Origin: JAGOTP01 sp964600845
Lineage (GTDB): Bacteria > Patescibacteriota > Patescibacteriia > 2-12-FULL-60-25
NCBI GenBank assembly: GCA_964600845.1
Contig: CAZRJW010000002.1
Coordinates: forward strand, 1 to 64,000
Direction of reading: 5' to 3'
DNA: 64,000 nt
Shown one piece after another: positions 24,400-31,559 of this stretch (position 1 is the stretch's first letter; each line of letters begins with the position of its first letter). A model generated the notes under the pieces. The model did not search any database. It had not been told where the DNA came from and saw only the letters and a list, made by a program, of their open reading frames with translations. Position numbers and translations under genes: made by a program.

Positions 24400-25734
24400 A
24401 TGTTCTTTCCCTTTTGTATGCCTATCCGCGGATCCCGTCGTCCTAACGTAGTCCCTATCACTGCTCCTTCGTTTTCCACCCCTCCCCGTTCCTACCTCTA
24501 TCGTAAAATCGCATTTGGATTTATTGGACTGACTGTCTTGCTCGTTGCGGCGATTCTCTGGTTGTCTTCGGTGAAGGCGCAGGTCATTGTCCGCGTAAAG
24601 AAAGAGCCAGTAGCGGTTGATACAGTGGTGGAATTGGCGAAGGTTCCAAAAACAGGGCAGCTCCTTGGCCGTGTGGCTCAAGGAACATTTGAGAATCGCA
24701 AAGAATTTCCTATTCGCACAGCAGGTGACAGCGCGACTACAACCACGCCCGTTGCTTTGATCCCTTCATCAACGACCGTTGCGGCTGCGCCTACGGCAAC
24801 TGCGCCCGTGATTGCGCCAAACGCGCTTGCACGTGGCACGGTCAAAATTGTAAACACCTATTCGCGCGCTCAGCCGCTTGTACGTACAACGCGGTTGTTG
24901 ACGGCTGATAACAAATTATTCCGCATCGATAAAGCGGTGAATGTTCCAGCAGGTGGTTCAGTGGAAGTAGAGGTGTATGCTGATAAACCGGGTCCAGGAT
25001 TCGAAATTGGTCCAACGAAATTCACCATTCCAGGCTTGTTCGTCGATCTTCAGAAATTTATTTACGCAGAATCAACGACTGCCTTCAAACTCGAAACAGT
25101 TCCAGTCCCTGCGCCAACTCCTGCTCCGCGTACGCAGCCAACCCCAGCTCCACGGACGACGCCTCGTGCCGGCGCCCTCACTCCAACGCAAGAAGAGCTT
25201 GATGCAGCTGAACGCCAGGCGATCGATGAGACGCTCGAGCGTGCAAAACGTCAGTTAGCTTCGGAGGTGACCGAATCAGCTTCGTTGGAAGGAGTCTATT
25301 TCACCAAAGTCCGTAAAGAAATCCTTCCTGGATCAACCCCACAATCGTTTATTGTCTATATCCAGGCAGATGTCACAGCCGTTTACTACCCAAAGGATGA
25401 TATGTTGGTCTTAGTCCGCAGCAAGCTGCGCGAAAAAGTCCCTTCCGACCGTGAGATTGTCCCATTCGATGGAAAATCGATCCGTTATCAGATCGAATCG
25501 GTTGATCCACGCTCCGAAACGGCAACGGTCCGCGTCCAAACAGATGCAACCTCTCGCCTAACGCCCTCAAGTGATGGCTTGAAGAAAGAAAATATGGTCG
25601 GCAAGTCAAAGCAAGAATTGGTCGATACGCTGAAGAAGATCGATGGAGTCGAATCGGTTGACGTCATCACCTCACCAGGCTGGTTACGCAAAATTCCAAG
25701 CATGCAAGAACGGATTGAGTTGAAGGTGGAATAA
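24400..25734 (+). CDS. Membrane protein with baseplate-J-like repeats
   Basis: A 444-residue protein: short basic cytoplasmic tail, one transmembrane helix (about 38-58), and two related outer parts joined by a Pro/Ala/Thr-rich linker (about 230-255). The first has ARGTVKIVNTYSRAQPLV and FEIGPTKFTIPG; the C-terminal part ends in VESVDVITSPGWLRKIP. These segments recall the baseplate-J/gp47-like proteins of candidate-phyla genomes. An in-frame ATG at 24418 is the alternative start. Its place behind the DUF4012 protein and the sandwich-repeat protein suggests a joint role at the cell surface. A strong terminator follows. Confidence 0.8.
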   Translation: MFFPFCMPIRGSRRPNVVPITAPSFSTPPRSYLYRKIAFGFIGLTVLLVAAILWLSSVKAQVIVRVKKEPVAVDTVVELAKVPKTGQLLGRVAQGTFENRKEFPIRTAGDSATTTTPVALIPSSTTVAAAPTATAPVIAPNALARGTVKIVNTYSRAQPLVRTTRLLTADNKLFRIDKAVNVPAGGSVEVEVYADKPGPGFEIGPTKFTIPGLFVDLQKFIYAESTTAFKLETVPVPAPTPAPRTQPTPAPRTTPRAGALTPTQEELDAAERQAIDETLERAKRQLASEVTESASLEGVYFTKVRKEILPGSTPQSFIVYIQADVTAVYYPKDDMLVLVRSKLREKVPSDREIVPFDGKSIRYQIESVDPRSETATVRVQTDATSRLTPSSDGLKKENMVGKSKQELVDTLKKIDGVESVDVITSPGWLRKIPSMQERIELKVE

Positions 25735-25743
25735 CAACGCCAA

Positions 25744-25777
25744 AGAAAACCCCACGCAAATACGCGTGGGGTTTTCT
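25744..25777. terminator. Bidirectional terminator
   Basis: AGAAAACCCCACGC and GCGTGGGGTTTTCT form a 14-bp perfect stem around a six-base loop, between the 24400 gene (plus) and the AlaX gene (minus). Confidence 0.92.
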
Positions 25778-25787
25778 GTTTAACGCA

Positions 25788-26456
25788 TTAAGGAGAAATG
25801 TTGTATCCAATTTTGACCACCCCTTGTTTCTGCTTGATATATCGAATGTGCAGGCCGCCAATCTCACCCAAGGCTTGCACATGTGTTCCGCCACAGGGGA
25901 CGGATTTGTCTCCTAATCGAACAATCCGCGTTGTTCCCTGAAGATCGATGGTTGTGGGTATGTTCGTTGCAATAAGCGCTGCGGCAGCCGCTTCGATACG
26001 GGCGGCTAACTCAGCGTCAGGCACCTCCTGGGTCAAATACTCGACGTACGGACCATCTGCAAAGTGATACCCTTTTCCGGGTTGCCACTGGATAGAAAGC
26101 TGATCCAGTACGACGTCGAGGAGATGTCCCGCCGAGTGGAGGCGGCTGTGAAGTTGTCTCCAGGCGGTATCAATTTCACACAGAACCTCTTCACCAGGTT
26201 CGATCATTCCATCGGACATGATTCCTATGTGCTCTATGGCTCCATCTTCACGTTTCTTTGCCTGGGTGACCTTCAGGATCCCCTGAGATCCCAGTATTTC
26301 TCCACGGTCGGCTGGTTGGCCGCCGCCCTGTGGGTGGAAGATGGTGTCCGCGAGCGTGACGACAACAAGCCCATCACGTAGTTCAGAGCCAAGAACCGTT
26401 GTCGAAAGCTGGCTGCACTGCATGTCGGCGTAATAGCGGGGGAGAGGATTGCTCAT
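25788..26456 (-). CDS. AlaX-type alanyl-tRNA editing hydrolase
   Basis: Free-standing editing domain that deacylates mischarged tRNA-Ala (Ser or Gly on tRNA-Ala). The 222-residue protein has HPQGGGQPADRGEI in the N-terminal beta barrel and the zinc-site residues HSRLHSAGH (about 103-111) and CGGTH near the C-terminus, as in the editing domain of AlaRS. There is no synthetase core, so it is a trans-editing factor. It is a single-gene unit with a shared terminator. The upstream 100 bases hold its promoter region and the operator array of the divergent gene. Confidence 0.93.
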   Translation of the reverse strand: MSNPLPRYYADMQCSQLSTTVLGSELRDGLVVVTLADTIFHPQGGGQPADRGEILGSQGILKVTQAKKREDGAIEHIGIMSDGMIEPGEEVLCEIDTAWRQLHSRLHSAGHLLDVVLDQLSIQWQPGKGYHFADGPYVEYLTQEVPDAELAARIEAAAAALIATNIPTTIDLQGTTRIVRLGDKSVPCGGTHVQALGEIGGLHIRYIKQKQGVVKIGYNISP

Positions 26457-26538
26457 AGTTCATGGAGGTAAGTGGAATATGGACGTATCGTACGAGACCT
26501 CTGGTCAGGGCCAAAGAAAAACAGCAGATAGCACAAAA

Positions 26539-26568
26539 ATGACAGATATGTCATAAATATGACATATG
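26539..26568. promoter_or_regulatory. Operator array over the start codon of the ACT-like regulator gene
   Basis: Half-sites ATGACA (26539), TGTCAT (26549) and ATGACA (26559) alternate in orientation with four bases between them, a 10-bp period. The right-hand pair extends to a 9-bp perfect inverted repeat ending on the ATG at 26566. The array would block the promoter and the start of transcription. Confidence 0.65.
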
Positions 26569-27270
26569 CGTTTAATTGCGGAAGGGGTCCGGAAACAGGT
26601 CTTGCAAGATCCGATTGCCTACGACGCGTTGGTCGCCGGGATCCTTAATTGCCGCGCCTACGCCAAATCCATCGTCAAACCTGTGGGCGACTGGTGCCGT
26701 AAACCGGTCAAAATAGATACCGTTATGGCGGTGCTTTTGCGTTTACGACGCACGCTACAGCAAACACAACAAGAAACAGGGAGACTCCCGCTGATCCCTG
26801 ATTTTTCCATCTCCTCGCTGACATTAAAAACGAGCCTGGCAGAAATCGCCTTCGATCTCACAAAGGATATCGATCAAGTCACACATTGGCTCGAAGCCTA
26901 TCCTAAGCAAAAAGACGCAATGGTCATCACGATTCGCGGGAATCACGAACTGGCAATCATTGCTCCGCATCAAATCGTCCTCGACCTTCAAAAAACGTTT
27001 CCACGCCGTAAACCAAAAGGCGTTGCCCTCGGCTTAGCCGCGGTGACCGTTACCTACCCCTCGGCGGACTACCTGTTTACTCCAGGGATTACGTACGCGT
27101 TGATTCGCCAGATTGCCTTGCAGCGCATTAACCTAGTCGAGAAATGTTCCACTTACTCAGAAGAAACATTCTTCGTTGCCGAGGAGGATGCGGCTGCTAC
27201 CTTCGAATGTTTAAAGCCTTTCCTGAAAACAAAGAGTGATTCTGAACTAAAACAAAAACGGCCACGCTAA
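26566..27270 (+). CDS. ACT-like regulatory protein (archaeal DUF7523-like)
   Basis: A 234-residue protein with an N-terminal helical part resembling a helix-turn-helix (about 12-40: DALVAGILNCRAYAKSI) and a C-terminal ACT-like domain whose end, INLVEKCSTYSEETFFV, matches the closing strand-helix pattern of aspartate-kinase ACT domains. Proteins of this shape are best known from archaea, where they are thought to regulate amino-acid metabolism. No catalytic residues are seen. The ATG lies inside a palindromic operator, so autoregulation is likely. The TAA stop codon is the loop of the terminator hairpin. Confidence 0.78.
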   Translation: MRLIAEGVRKQVLQDPIAYDALVAGILNCRAYAKSIVKPVGDWCRKPVKIDTVMAVLLRLRRTLQQTQQETGRLPLIPDFSISSLTLKTSLAEIAFDLTKDIDQVTHWLEAYPKQKDAMVITIRGNHELAIIAPHQIVLDLQKTFPRRKPKGVALGLAAVTVTYPSADYLFTPGITYALIRQIALQRINLVEKCSTYSEETFFVAEEDAAATFECLKPFLKTKSDSELKQKRPR

Positions 27271-27285
27271 GTGGCCGTTTTTGTT
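27251..27285. terminator. Bidirectional terminator overlapping a stop codon
   Basis: A 15-bp perfect stem (AACAAAAACGGCCAC and its complement) around loop GCTAA. The loop carries the stop codon of the 26566 gene. On the minus strand it ends rplA transcription. Confidence 0.93.
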
Positions 27286-27298
27286 ATATTTTTTTGGA

Positions 27299-28006
27299 TT
27301 ACGCGACGAGTGTGCTGCCGTCGACTTTGACGCCTGGACCCATCGAGGAAGTCACTGTGATTGACTTGATGAACACGCCTTTCGAGGAGGCTGGCTTTGC
27401 TTTGCGAATCGCTTCCACCAACATCGTGAGGTTCGCAAGAAGCGCGTTTACGTCCATCGAAGCTTTTCCGATCGCTTGGTGAATGTTTCCAGTCGTATCG
27501 TTCTTGAAGGATACTTTACCCTTCTTAATTTCTTCGACCATTTTCTTCACGTTTGGGCCAACCGTGTCTGTCTTTGGGTTAGGCATGAGACCGGCAGGAC
27601 CAAGAATTTTCGCGAGCTTGGCGAGCTTAGGCATCATGTCTGGGGTCGCAACCGTGATGTCACAGTCGATCTTTCCGTTCTTGATGATTTCCGCAATCAA
27701 TTCTTCGCCACCAACGACGTCAGCGCCAGCATCTTTTGCTTCTTTTTCGCGGTCAGCGGAAACGAAGGCGACGACTTTCTTCGACTTTCCAACAGAGTGG
27801 GGGAAGACGAAGGTCGTACGGACCTGTTGATCACCCTTTTTTACATCGATGCCCAAGTTCAAGTGGACTTCGACGCTAGAATCAAACTTCACGTTTGAGG
27901 TCTTTTTGACGAGCTCAAGTGCTTCGAGGCCAGAGTAAACCTTCTTGCTATCAATAAGCTTTGCGAGCTCGGTGTAGCGTTTTCCGTGTGCAGTGGCGTT
28001 AGCCAT
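27299..28006 (-). CDS. rplA: Ribosomal protein L1
   Basis: Large-subunit protein of the L1 stalk, which helps release deacylated tRNA and in many bacteria represses its own operon by binding mRNA. The 235-residue product has the two-domain L1 signature: VHLNLGIDVKKGDQQVR, LPHS-like FVFPHSVGK, the inserted domain with ILGPAGLMPNPKTDTV, and FKNDTTGNIHQAIGKASM. ATG at 28006 gives the standard N-terminus. It normally follows rplK directly; here a GC-rich cdsA island on the other strand separates them and rplA has its own promoter and leader. Confidence 0.97.
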   Translation of the reverse strand: MANATAHGKRYTELAKLIDSKKVYSGLEALELVKKTSNVKFDSSVEVHLNLGIDVKKGDQQVRTTFVFPHSVGKSKKVVAFVSADREKEAKDAGADVVGGEELIAEIIKNGKIDCDITVATPDMMPKLAKLAKILGPAGLMPNPKTDTVGPNVKKMVEEIKKGKVSFKNDTTGNIHQAIGKASMDVNALLANLTMLVEAIRKAKPASSKGVFIKSITVTSSMGPGVKVDGSTLVA

Positions 28007-28015
28007 AGACTGAAT

Positions 28016-28048
28016 GTGGTGCAAACCTCCGTTTGAGCGGAGTCCCAC
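28016..28048 (-). promoter_or_regulatory. Candidate L1-binding leader hairpin of rplA
   Basis: In the rplA 5' leader, minus strand: GTGG, then GA, CTCCG, loop, CGGAG, GTTTGCA, CCAC. The outer and inner stems flank a strongly asymmetric internal loop, the general shape of L1 sites in rRNA and mRNA. Regulation by L1 is an inference. Confidence 0.5.
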
Positions 28049-28068
28049 GAACAAGAGTAAGTGGCCTG

Positions 28069-28097
28069 ATAATAGCCATTTAAGCCAAAAATGTCAA
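28069..28097 (-). promoter_or_regulatory. Sigma-70 promoter of rplA
   Basis: Minus-strand TTGACA (28097-28092), 17 bp, TATTAT (28074-28069). It yields a leader of about 55 bases that carries the L1-like hairpin. Confidence 0.85.
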
Positions 28098-28194
28098 AGG
28101 TTGCTCGGTTCTCTAAGCTCTGGCTTAATATGGGCGACTCGAATAGGAATGTTCGAGAAACGAGGACAAGTTCGCTCGAGAGGAGACGAGGACG

Positions 28195-29082
28195 ATGGCG
28201 CTGAACAATCTCGCACAGCGGTTCGTGGTGGCTAGTGTTGCTATCCCGGCGCTTCTGGGAGCGCTCTACTTCCGACAGGGGATCATCTGGTTCGTCCTCT
28301 GTCTGGTCTTCGCCCGTCTGGCGGCGAAAGAGTTCCTGGCGCTGGTCGCGCCAGACGAACCGGAGTCGACGGGCTACCACCCGCTGTTCTACCTCCTGTA
28401 TGGAGGGGTGTTCGTCACACTCTTCCTGGCAGTGTCGCGGCACAGCCTGTTCGGCCTGCACTTCGAGGGGCTGCTCCCGCTGCTCTATGGCGGCCTGATC
28501 CTCGCGGTCGCAGTGCTCCTCTCCATCCTGATCTTCCCGCCCCTGCTCACACAGAAGCGGTTGAAGATCGGTGGCCTGGCGCTCGGGCCCTTCTACCTCG
28601 CGGGGCCCTTCGCTCTGCTCGCGCTCATTCGGCTGTACGGTACGTCGGCCGAGGGAGCGGGGCTCTGCATCTTCACGCTGTCAGTCGCCTGGCTCGGGGA
28701 CTCGGTCGCCATGCTCTTCGGCAAGACGTTCGGCGGTCCGAAGCTCTACCCGACCGTCTCGCCGGGGAAGACCTGGAGCGGCGCCGTGGGCGGGCTCATC
28801 GGCTCGGCCTCGGTCGTGCTCTTCGCCAAGCTGCTCTTCCTGCCCAGCCTCCCGGTCGGGAAGGGGATCGCGCTCGCGCTCTTCGCCGGCGCCTTCGGGC
28901 AGCTCGGTGACCTGTGCGAGTCAGTTCTCAAGCGTACGACCGGGGTCAAGGACTCGGGCAGCTCGCTGCCGGGCCATGGAGGCTTCCTCGACCGCGTCGA
29001 TGCGCTCTTGTTCGTGACCCTGGTGGTCTTCGGCGCGCTCCAGTCGGGCTGGCTCGGTTTCTCGTTGCCGTCCACTCGTTAG
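28195..29082 (+). CDS. cdsA: Phosphatidate cytidylyltransferase (GC-rich island)
   Basis: CdsA makes CDP-diacylglycerol from phosphatidate and CTP in the membrane, the branch point of phospholipid synthesis. The 295-residue protein has about eight hydrophobic helices and the full C-terminal signature SVLKRTTGVKDSG then LPGHGGFLDRVD. The gene is very GC-rich (one line counted 43 of 60) with AGGAG (28181-28185) nine bases before the ATG, both unlike the neighbours. It lies antisense between rplK and rplA, which are normally adjacent, and has its own leader with a CTCGAA/TTCGAG inverted repeat (28137-28156) and its own terminator. Acquisition by transfer is likely. Confidence 0.93.
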   Translation: MALNNLAQRFVVASVAIPALLGALYFRQGIIWFVLCLVFARLAAKEFLALVAPDEPESTGYHPLFYLLYGGVFVTLFLAVSRHSLFGLHFEGLLPLLYGGLILAVAVLLSILIFPPLLTQKRLKIGGLALGPFYLAGPFALLALIRLYGTSAEGAGLCIFTLSVAWLGDSVAMLFGKTFGGPKLYPTVSPGKTWSGAVGGLIGSASVVLFAKLLFLPSLPVGKGIALALFAGAFGQLGDLCESVLKRTTGVKDSGSSLPGHGGFLDRVDALLFVTLVVFGALQSGWLGFSLPSTR

Positions 29083-29189
29083 CGCTGATCGACTACCGGA
29101 ACAATCAACCCACCTCTCCGGCCCTCGGCTGGAACGATGACGCACCTCTCGCTTCCGTTCCAACGAGGGCCGCGTCATATTCAAATACA

Positions 29190-29224
29190 AAACTCCCAGC
29201 GAGGGTTGAGCTCGCTGGGAGTTT
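29190..29224. terminator. Bidirectional terminator between cdsA and rplK
   Basis: AAACTCCCAGCGAG and CTCGCTGGGAGTTT, a 14-bp perfect stem with a seven-base loop, between two convergent genes. Confidence 0.92.
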
Positions 29225-29238
29225 GTTCGTTGTGATTC

Positions 29239-29661
29239 TTAGATCACGTCGACGCCCATGTTCTTGGCTGTGCCTTCGATCTGGCGCATTGCCGCTTCGA
29301 TCGTGGTGCAGTTCAAGTCAGGCATTTTCTTTTCGGCAATTTCCCGGACCTGGGCTTTTGTGATCTTTCCAACCTTCTCCGTGAGCGGTTTAGCCGATCC
29401 CTTAGCGATCTTAGCCGCTTTTTTGACGAGCTCCGAAGCCGGAGGCGTCTTCAGGATGAAGGTGTAGGAACGATCTTCGTAGAGGGTGATAATCGCTGGA
29501 ACAACTTCGCCGAGACGATCTTGCGTTGCCGCGTTGATCTTCTGACAAAATTCAGCGATGTTCATTCCGTGCTGACCAAGGGCCGGACCAAGTGGTGGAG
29601 CTGGAGTCGCCTTGCCACCCATGACCTGGACCTTGATAAGTGCTTTGACTTTCTTGGCCAT
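29239..29661 (-). CDS. rplK: Ribosomal protein L11
   Basis: Large-subunit protein at the GTPase-associated centre; binds the 23S thiostrepton loop and is needed for stringent-factor activation. The 140-residue product is complete: GGKATPAPPLGPALGQHG near the N-terminus (with the Pro-rich motif), the hinge at about 70, and the C-terminal RNA-binding domain with GTAKNMGV. Third gene of the secE-nusG-rplK run; the usual next gene, rplA, is displaced by the cdsA island. Confidence 0.98.
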   Translation of the reverse strand: MAKKVKALIKVQVMGGKATPAPPLGPALGQHGMNIAEFCQKINAATQDRLGEVVPAIITLYEDRSYTFILKTPPASELVKKAAKIAKGSAKPLTEKVGKITKAQVREIAEKKMPDLNCTTIEAAMRQIEGTAKNMGVDVI

Positions 29662-29714
29662 AATGAGAGAAATAATCCGTTATAAGCGCCTGGATGGGGC
29701 GAGAAGCGTCCCTA

Positions 29715-30263
29715 TTAAATCTTTTTTACCTGGGTGAAGTCAAGTTCGAGCGGTGTCTCACGGCCGAACATGCTCACCAAGACCTTCACTTTGCCACGCG
29801 AACCGTCGATGCCGATCACCTTGCCTTCGAAGCCTTTGAACGGACCTTCGCCGATACGAACAGCCATTCCTTCCTGCAAATCGATCGTGATTTCTGGATC
29901 TTGGCTGGAGCCCATGCGCTTCAAGATGGAAGCGACCTCTTCGGCGGCGAGGGGGCTTGGTGTTGTTCCCATGCCGATGAACTGGGTGACGTTTGGCGTG
30001 TTGCGTACAACATACCAAGAGTCATCCGTCACAGTCATTTCGACCAACACATACCCCGGCAAGATCTTTTCTTCGACGACGCGGCGCTTTCCGTTCTTGA
30101 TTTTGATCTTCTTTTCCTTTGGAACAACCACATTGAAGATCTTTTCCTGCATCCCGAGCGCCTCGAGACGCTGCTTCAAGTTGTTCATCACATTCTCCTC
30201 GTAGCCCGAGTAGGTGTTGATGGCGTACCAGCGTCGCCCGTACTCCGCGGTTTGCTTAGGCAT
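29715..30263 (-). CDS. nusG: Transcription elongation/termination factor NusG
   Basis: RNA-polymerase-bound factor that couples transcription to Rho and to the ribosome. The 182-residue protein has the NGN domain (RRWYAINTYSGYEENV, PGYVLVEM, GMGTTPSPL) and the C-terminal KOW domain (GMAVRIGEGPFKGFEGKV). No long insertion of the Thermotoga type is present. It lies between secE and rplK, the standard order, with a 29-base gap after secE. Confidence 0.97.
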   Translation of the reverse strand: MPKQTAEYGRRWYAINTYSGYEENVMNNLKQRLEALGMQEKIFNVVVPKEKKIKIKNGKRRVVEEKILPGYVLVEMTVTDDSWYVVRNTPNVTQFIGMGTTPSPLAAEEVASILKRMGSSQDPEITIDLQEGMAVRIGEGPFKGFEGKVIGIDGSRGKVKVLVSMFGRETPLELDFTQVKKI

Positions 30264-30292
30264 AGAACCTTAGTAGATCAATGAAATGAGCA

Positions 30293-30661
30293 TTAGTTAC
30301 CGGCGGGAGCCACTGGAGCGGGTGTGTTTGGGGCAACGGGAACCTGTTCCACTTGGATGTCGGCCGCACCCCCGTCTGGATTGGTGGCTTCGATTTCAAT
30401 TGGGCTGACGTCCACGGCACCTGGAGCCTGCTGGATCGGCGTTGCAGCGTTTTGAGTCGTTCCGGTCTTTGAGGTGATGATCGCTTGGATCCCCGCATTG
30501 ATGACGAAATCGAGGGCGCTGAAGAAGATTCCGAAAACGATGACGGTCGCGATGACGAGACCGGTGTAACGGATGATATCTTCACGGCTTGGCCACGCGA
30601 CGGCGAGCAGTTCTTCTTTTGAGGCACGGAAATAGTTGCGGCTGCGATCAATGAGGTTCAT
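30293..30661 (-). CDS. secE: Preprotein translocase subunit SecE with a long C-terminal tail
   Basis: Essential small subunit of the SecYEG channel. Residues 1-60 are a normal single-helix SecE: amphipathic segment, the conserved AVAWPSREDI turn, then one transmembrane helix (about 33-55). Beyond it is an unusual tail of about 60 residues, rich in Pro, Ala, Thr and Gln with acidic patches, which would lie outside the membrane. Bacterial SecE of this type usually ends soon after the helix. A promoter (TTGCCA, 16 bp, TATAAT) precedes it. Confidence 0.93.
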   Translation of the reverse strand: MNLIDRSRNYFRASKEELLAVAWPSREDIIRYTGLVIATVIVFGIFFSALDFVINAGIQAIITSKTGTTQNAATPIQQAPGAVDVSPIEIEATNPDGGAADIQVEQVPVAPNTPAPVAPAGN

Positions 30662-30707
30662 AGAGGGGCTAGATCTTTAAAAAGCCCTTTTGGGGCCGTT
30701 TGCGCCT

Positions 30708-30735
30708 ATTATACAGGAAAAGTTGATTTTGGCAA
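30708..30735 (-). promoter_or_regulatory. Sigma-70 promoter of secE-nusG-rplK
   Basis: Minus-strand TTGCCA (30735-30730), 16 bp, TATAAT (30713-30708). The leader of about 40 bases includes a short GCCC/GGGC hairpin followed by TTTTT (30680-30697), a weak attenuator candidate. Confidence 0.75.
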
Positions 30736-30794
30736 TGGGTTTGGGTTATCCTCAGGTACGTATTTTTGTGCGAGAAGCCAATCCATCTTTCTGC

Positions 30795-30868
30795 CGGGGT
30801 ATAGCTCAGTTGGCCAGAGCGCCTGCATGGGGTGCAGGAGGCCGCAGGTTCAAGTCCTGTTACCCCGA
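30795..30868 (+). tRNA. tRNA-Pro (anticodon GGG)
   Basis: Acceptor CGGGGTA pairs with TACCCCG, anticodon stem CCTGC/GCAGG encloses ATGGGGT (anticodon GGG), T arm GCAGGTTCAAGTCCTGT. CCA is not encoded. Nearly identical in body to the tRNA-Pro at 19366. Confidence 0.96.
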
Positions 30869-30909
30869 CAGAGGGATGAATAAACAAAATGACGAATTCC
30901 GCTAGGTGG

Positions 30910-30938
30910 TTGACAAAAACCACCTTTTGTGATATTTT
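30910..30938 (+). promoter_or_regulatory. Promoter of the third GC-rich island gene
   Basis: TTGACA (30910-30915), 17 bp, TATTTT (30933-30938), in AT-rich DNA. It yields a leader of about 55 bases before the ATG at 31000. Confidence 0.75.
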
Positions 30939-30999
30939 ATTACGTCAAAATTGACCCCTACGGCAGGGAAAACCGACGTTCTTGAAAGAGGTTTTCGAG

Positions 31000-31380
31000 A
31001 TGAGAATGCTGTATCGAGTGTTGCGCGTCACCACCACTAGCTTCGCAGACCCGCCCACAGTGACGGAGTACGAGGTCTGGTCGGGTGAAGACACGCGTGA
31101 GTTGAGTGAGTTACACCCACCCAGCCAGGTCTTCGGCGCCGATGACCTTCGGTCGTATGAGCTCGAAGACGGGTGGATCAAGTGCAATCACCGCTTCGAA
31201 AGGTTCGAGGGCAGCGCCTGGGTCGTCTGCCAGGATCCCCGTGTGCGGCTCGTCACTGGGATGACCGAGCTCGAGCAGGAGATCGACAGGGAGAACCGGA
31301 GGGACTTCCCTGGGGACTACGATGGGGATGATCCCGATCAGTGCTTGGACGACGATGACGAGCAGTACCTCGACGACTAG
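31000..31380 (+). CDS. Small acidic GC-rich island protein, unknown
   Basis: A 126-residue soluble protein, no signal peptide. The first 90 residues look globular with several Trp (VWSGEDT, DGWIKCNHRF, SAWVVCQDP); the tail (about 100-126) is strongly acidic, rich in Asp and Glu. No family is recognised. The gene is GC-rich (one line counted 42 of 60). AAAGAGG (30985-30991) stands eight bases before the ATG at 31000, which I prefer to the in-frame TTG at 30982. Own promoter and terminator, as in the other two islands; probably foreign. Confidence 0.72.
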   Translation: MRMLYRVLRVTTTSFADPPTVTEYEVWSGEDTRELSELHPPSQVFGADDLRSYELEDGWIKCNHRFERFEGSAWVVCQDPRVRLVTGMTELEQEIDRENRRDFPGDYDGDDPDQCLDDDDEQYLDD

Positions 31381-31403
31381 CCGGACTGGCTGGTCGTCAC
31401 ACG

Positions 31404-31464
31404 GCGCACCCACGCGGCAAAGAACGTACTCGTTCAGCCGCCCCGGGTGCGCTCTTTGCTTTTC
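31404..31464 (+). terminator. Terminator of the third GC-rich island
   Basis: GCGCACCC and GCGGC pair with GCCGC and GGGTGCGC around a long loop, followed by TCTTTGCTTTT. Three or four unpaired bases interrupt the stem. Confidence 0.7.
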
Positions 31465-31484
31465 CACGTTATCCCCATGTTTTC

Positions 31485-31513
31485 TTGTGCTTTAGGTGTG
31501 TACTTCGTATAAT
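31485..31513 (+). promoter_or_regulatory. Sigma-70 promoter of the HU gene
   Basis: TTGTGC (31485-31490), 17 bp, TATAAT (31508-31513). The leader to the ATG at 31560 is about 40 bases, one of the longer ones among native genes here. The same TTGTGC -35 box is used before map. Confidence 0.8.
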
Positions 31514-31559
31514 TCCCTTGCATTTACTTATTCTTTTCGTGTTTTTTCGCACATCTCTT

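Noticed and set aside
28571..29017. 148-codon Arg/Ser/Pro-rich plus-strand frame inside cdsA
   Set aside because: Shadow of the GC-rich cdsA frame; composition is typical of a wrong frame and the CdsA signature lies in the other frame.
30680..30697. Strong attenuator in the secE leader
   Set aside because: The stem is only four pairs (GCCC/GGGC) before TTTTT; too weak to claim more than a possibility.
31460..31480. Two DnaA-box-like words (TTTTCCACG, TTATCCCCA) before the HU gene
   Set aside because: Imperfect matches overlapping the island terminator tail and HU promoter region; no AT-rich unwinding element or replication gene.
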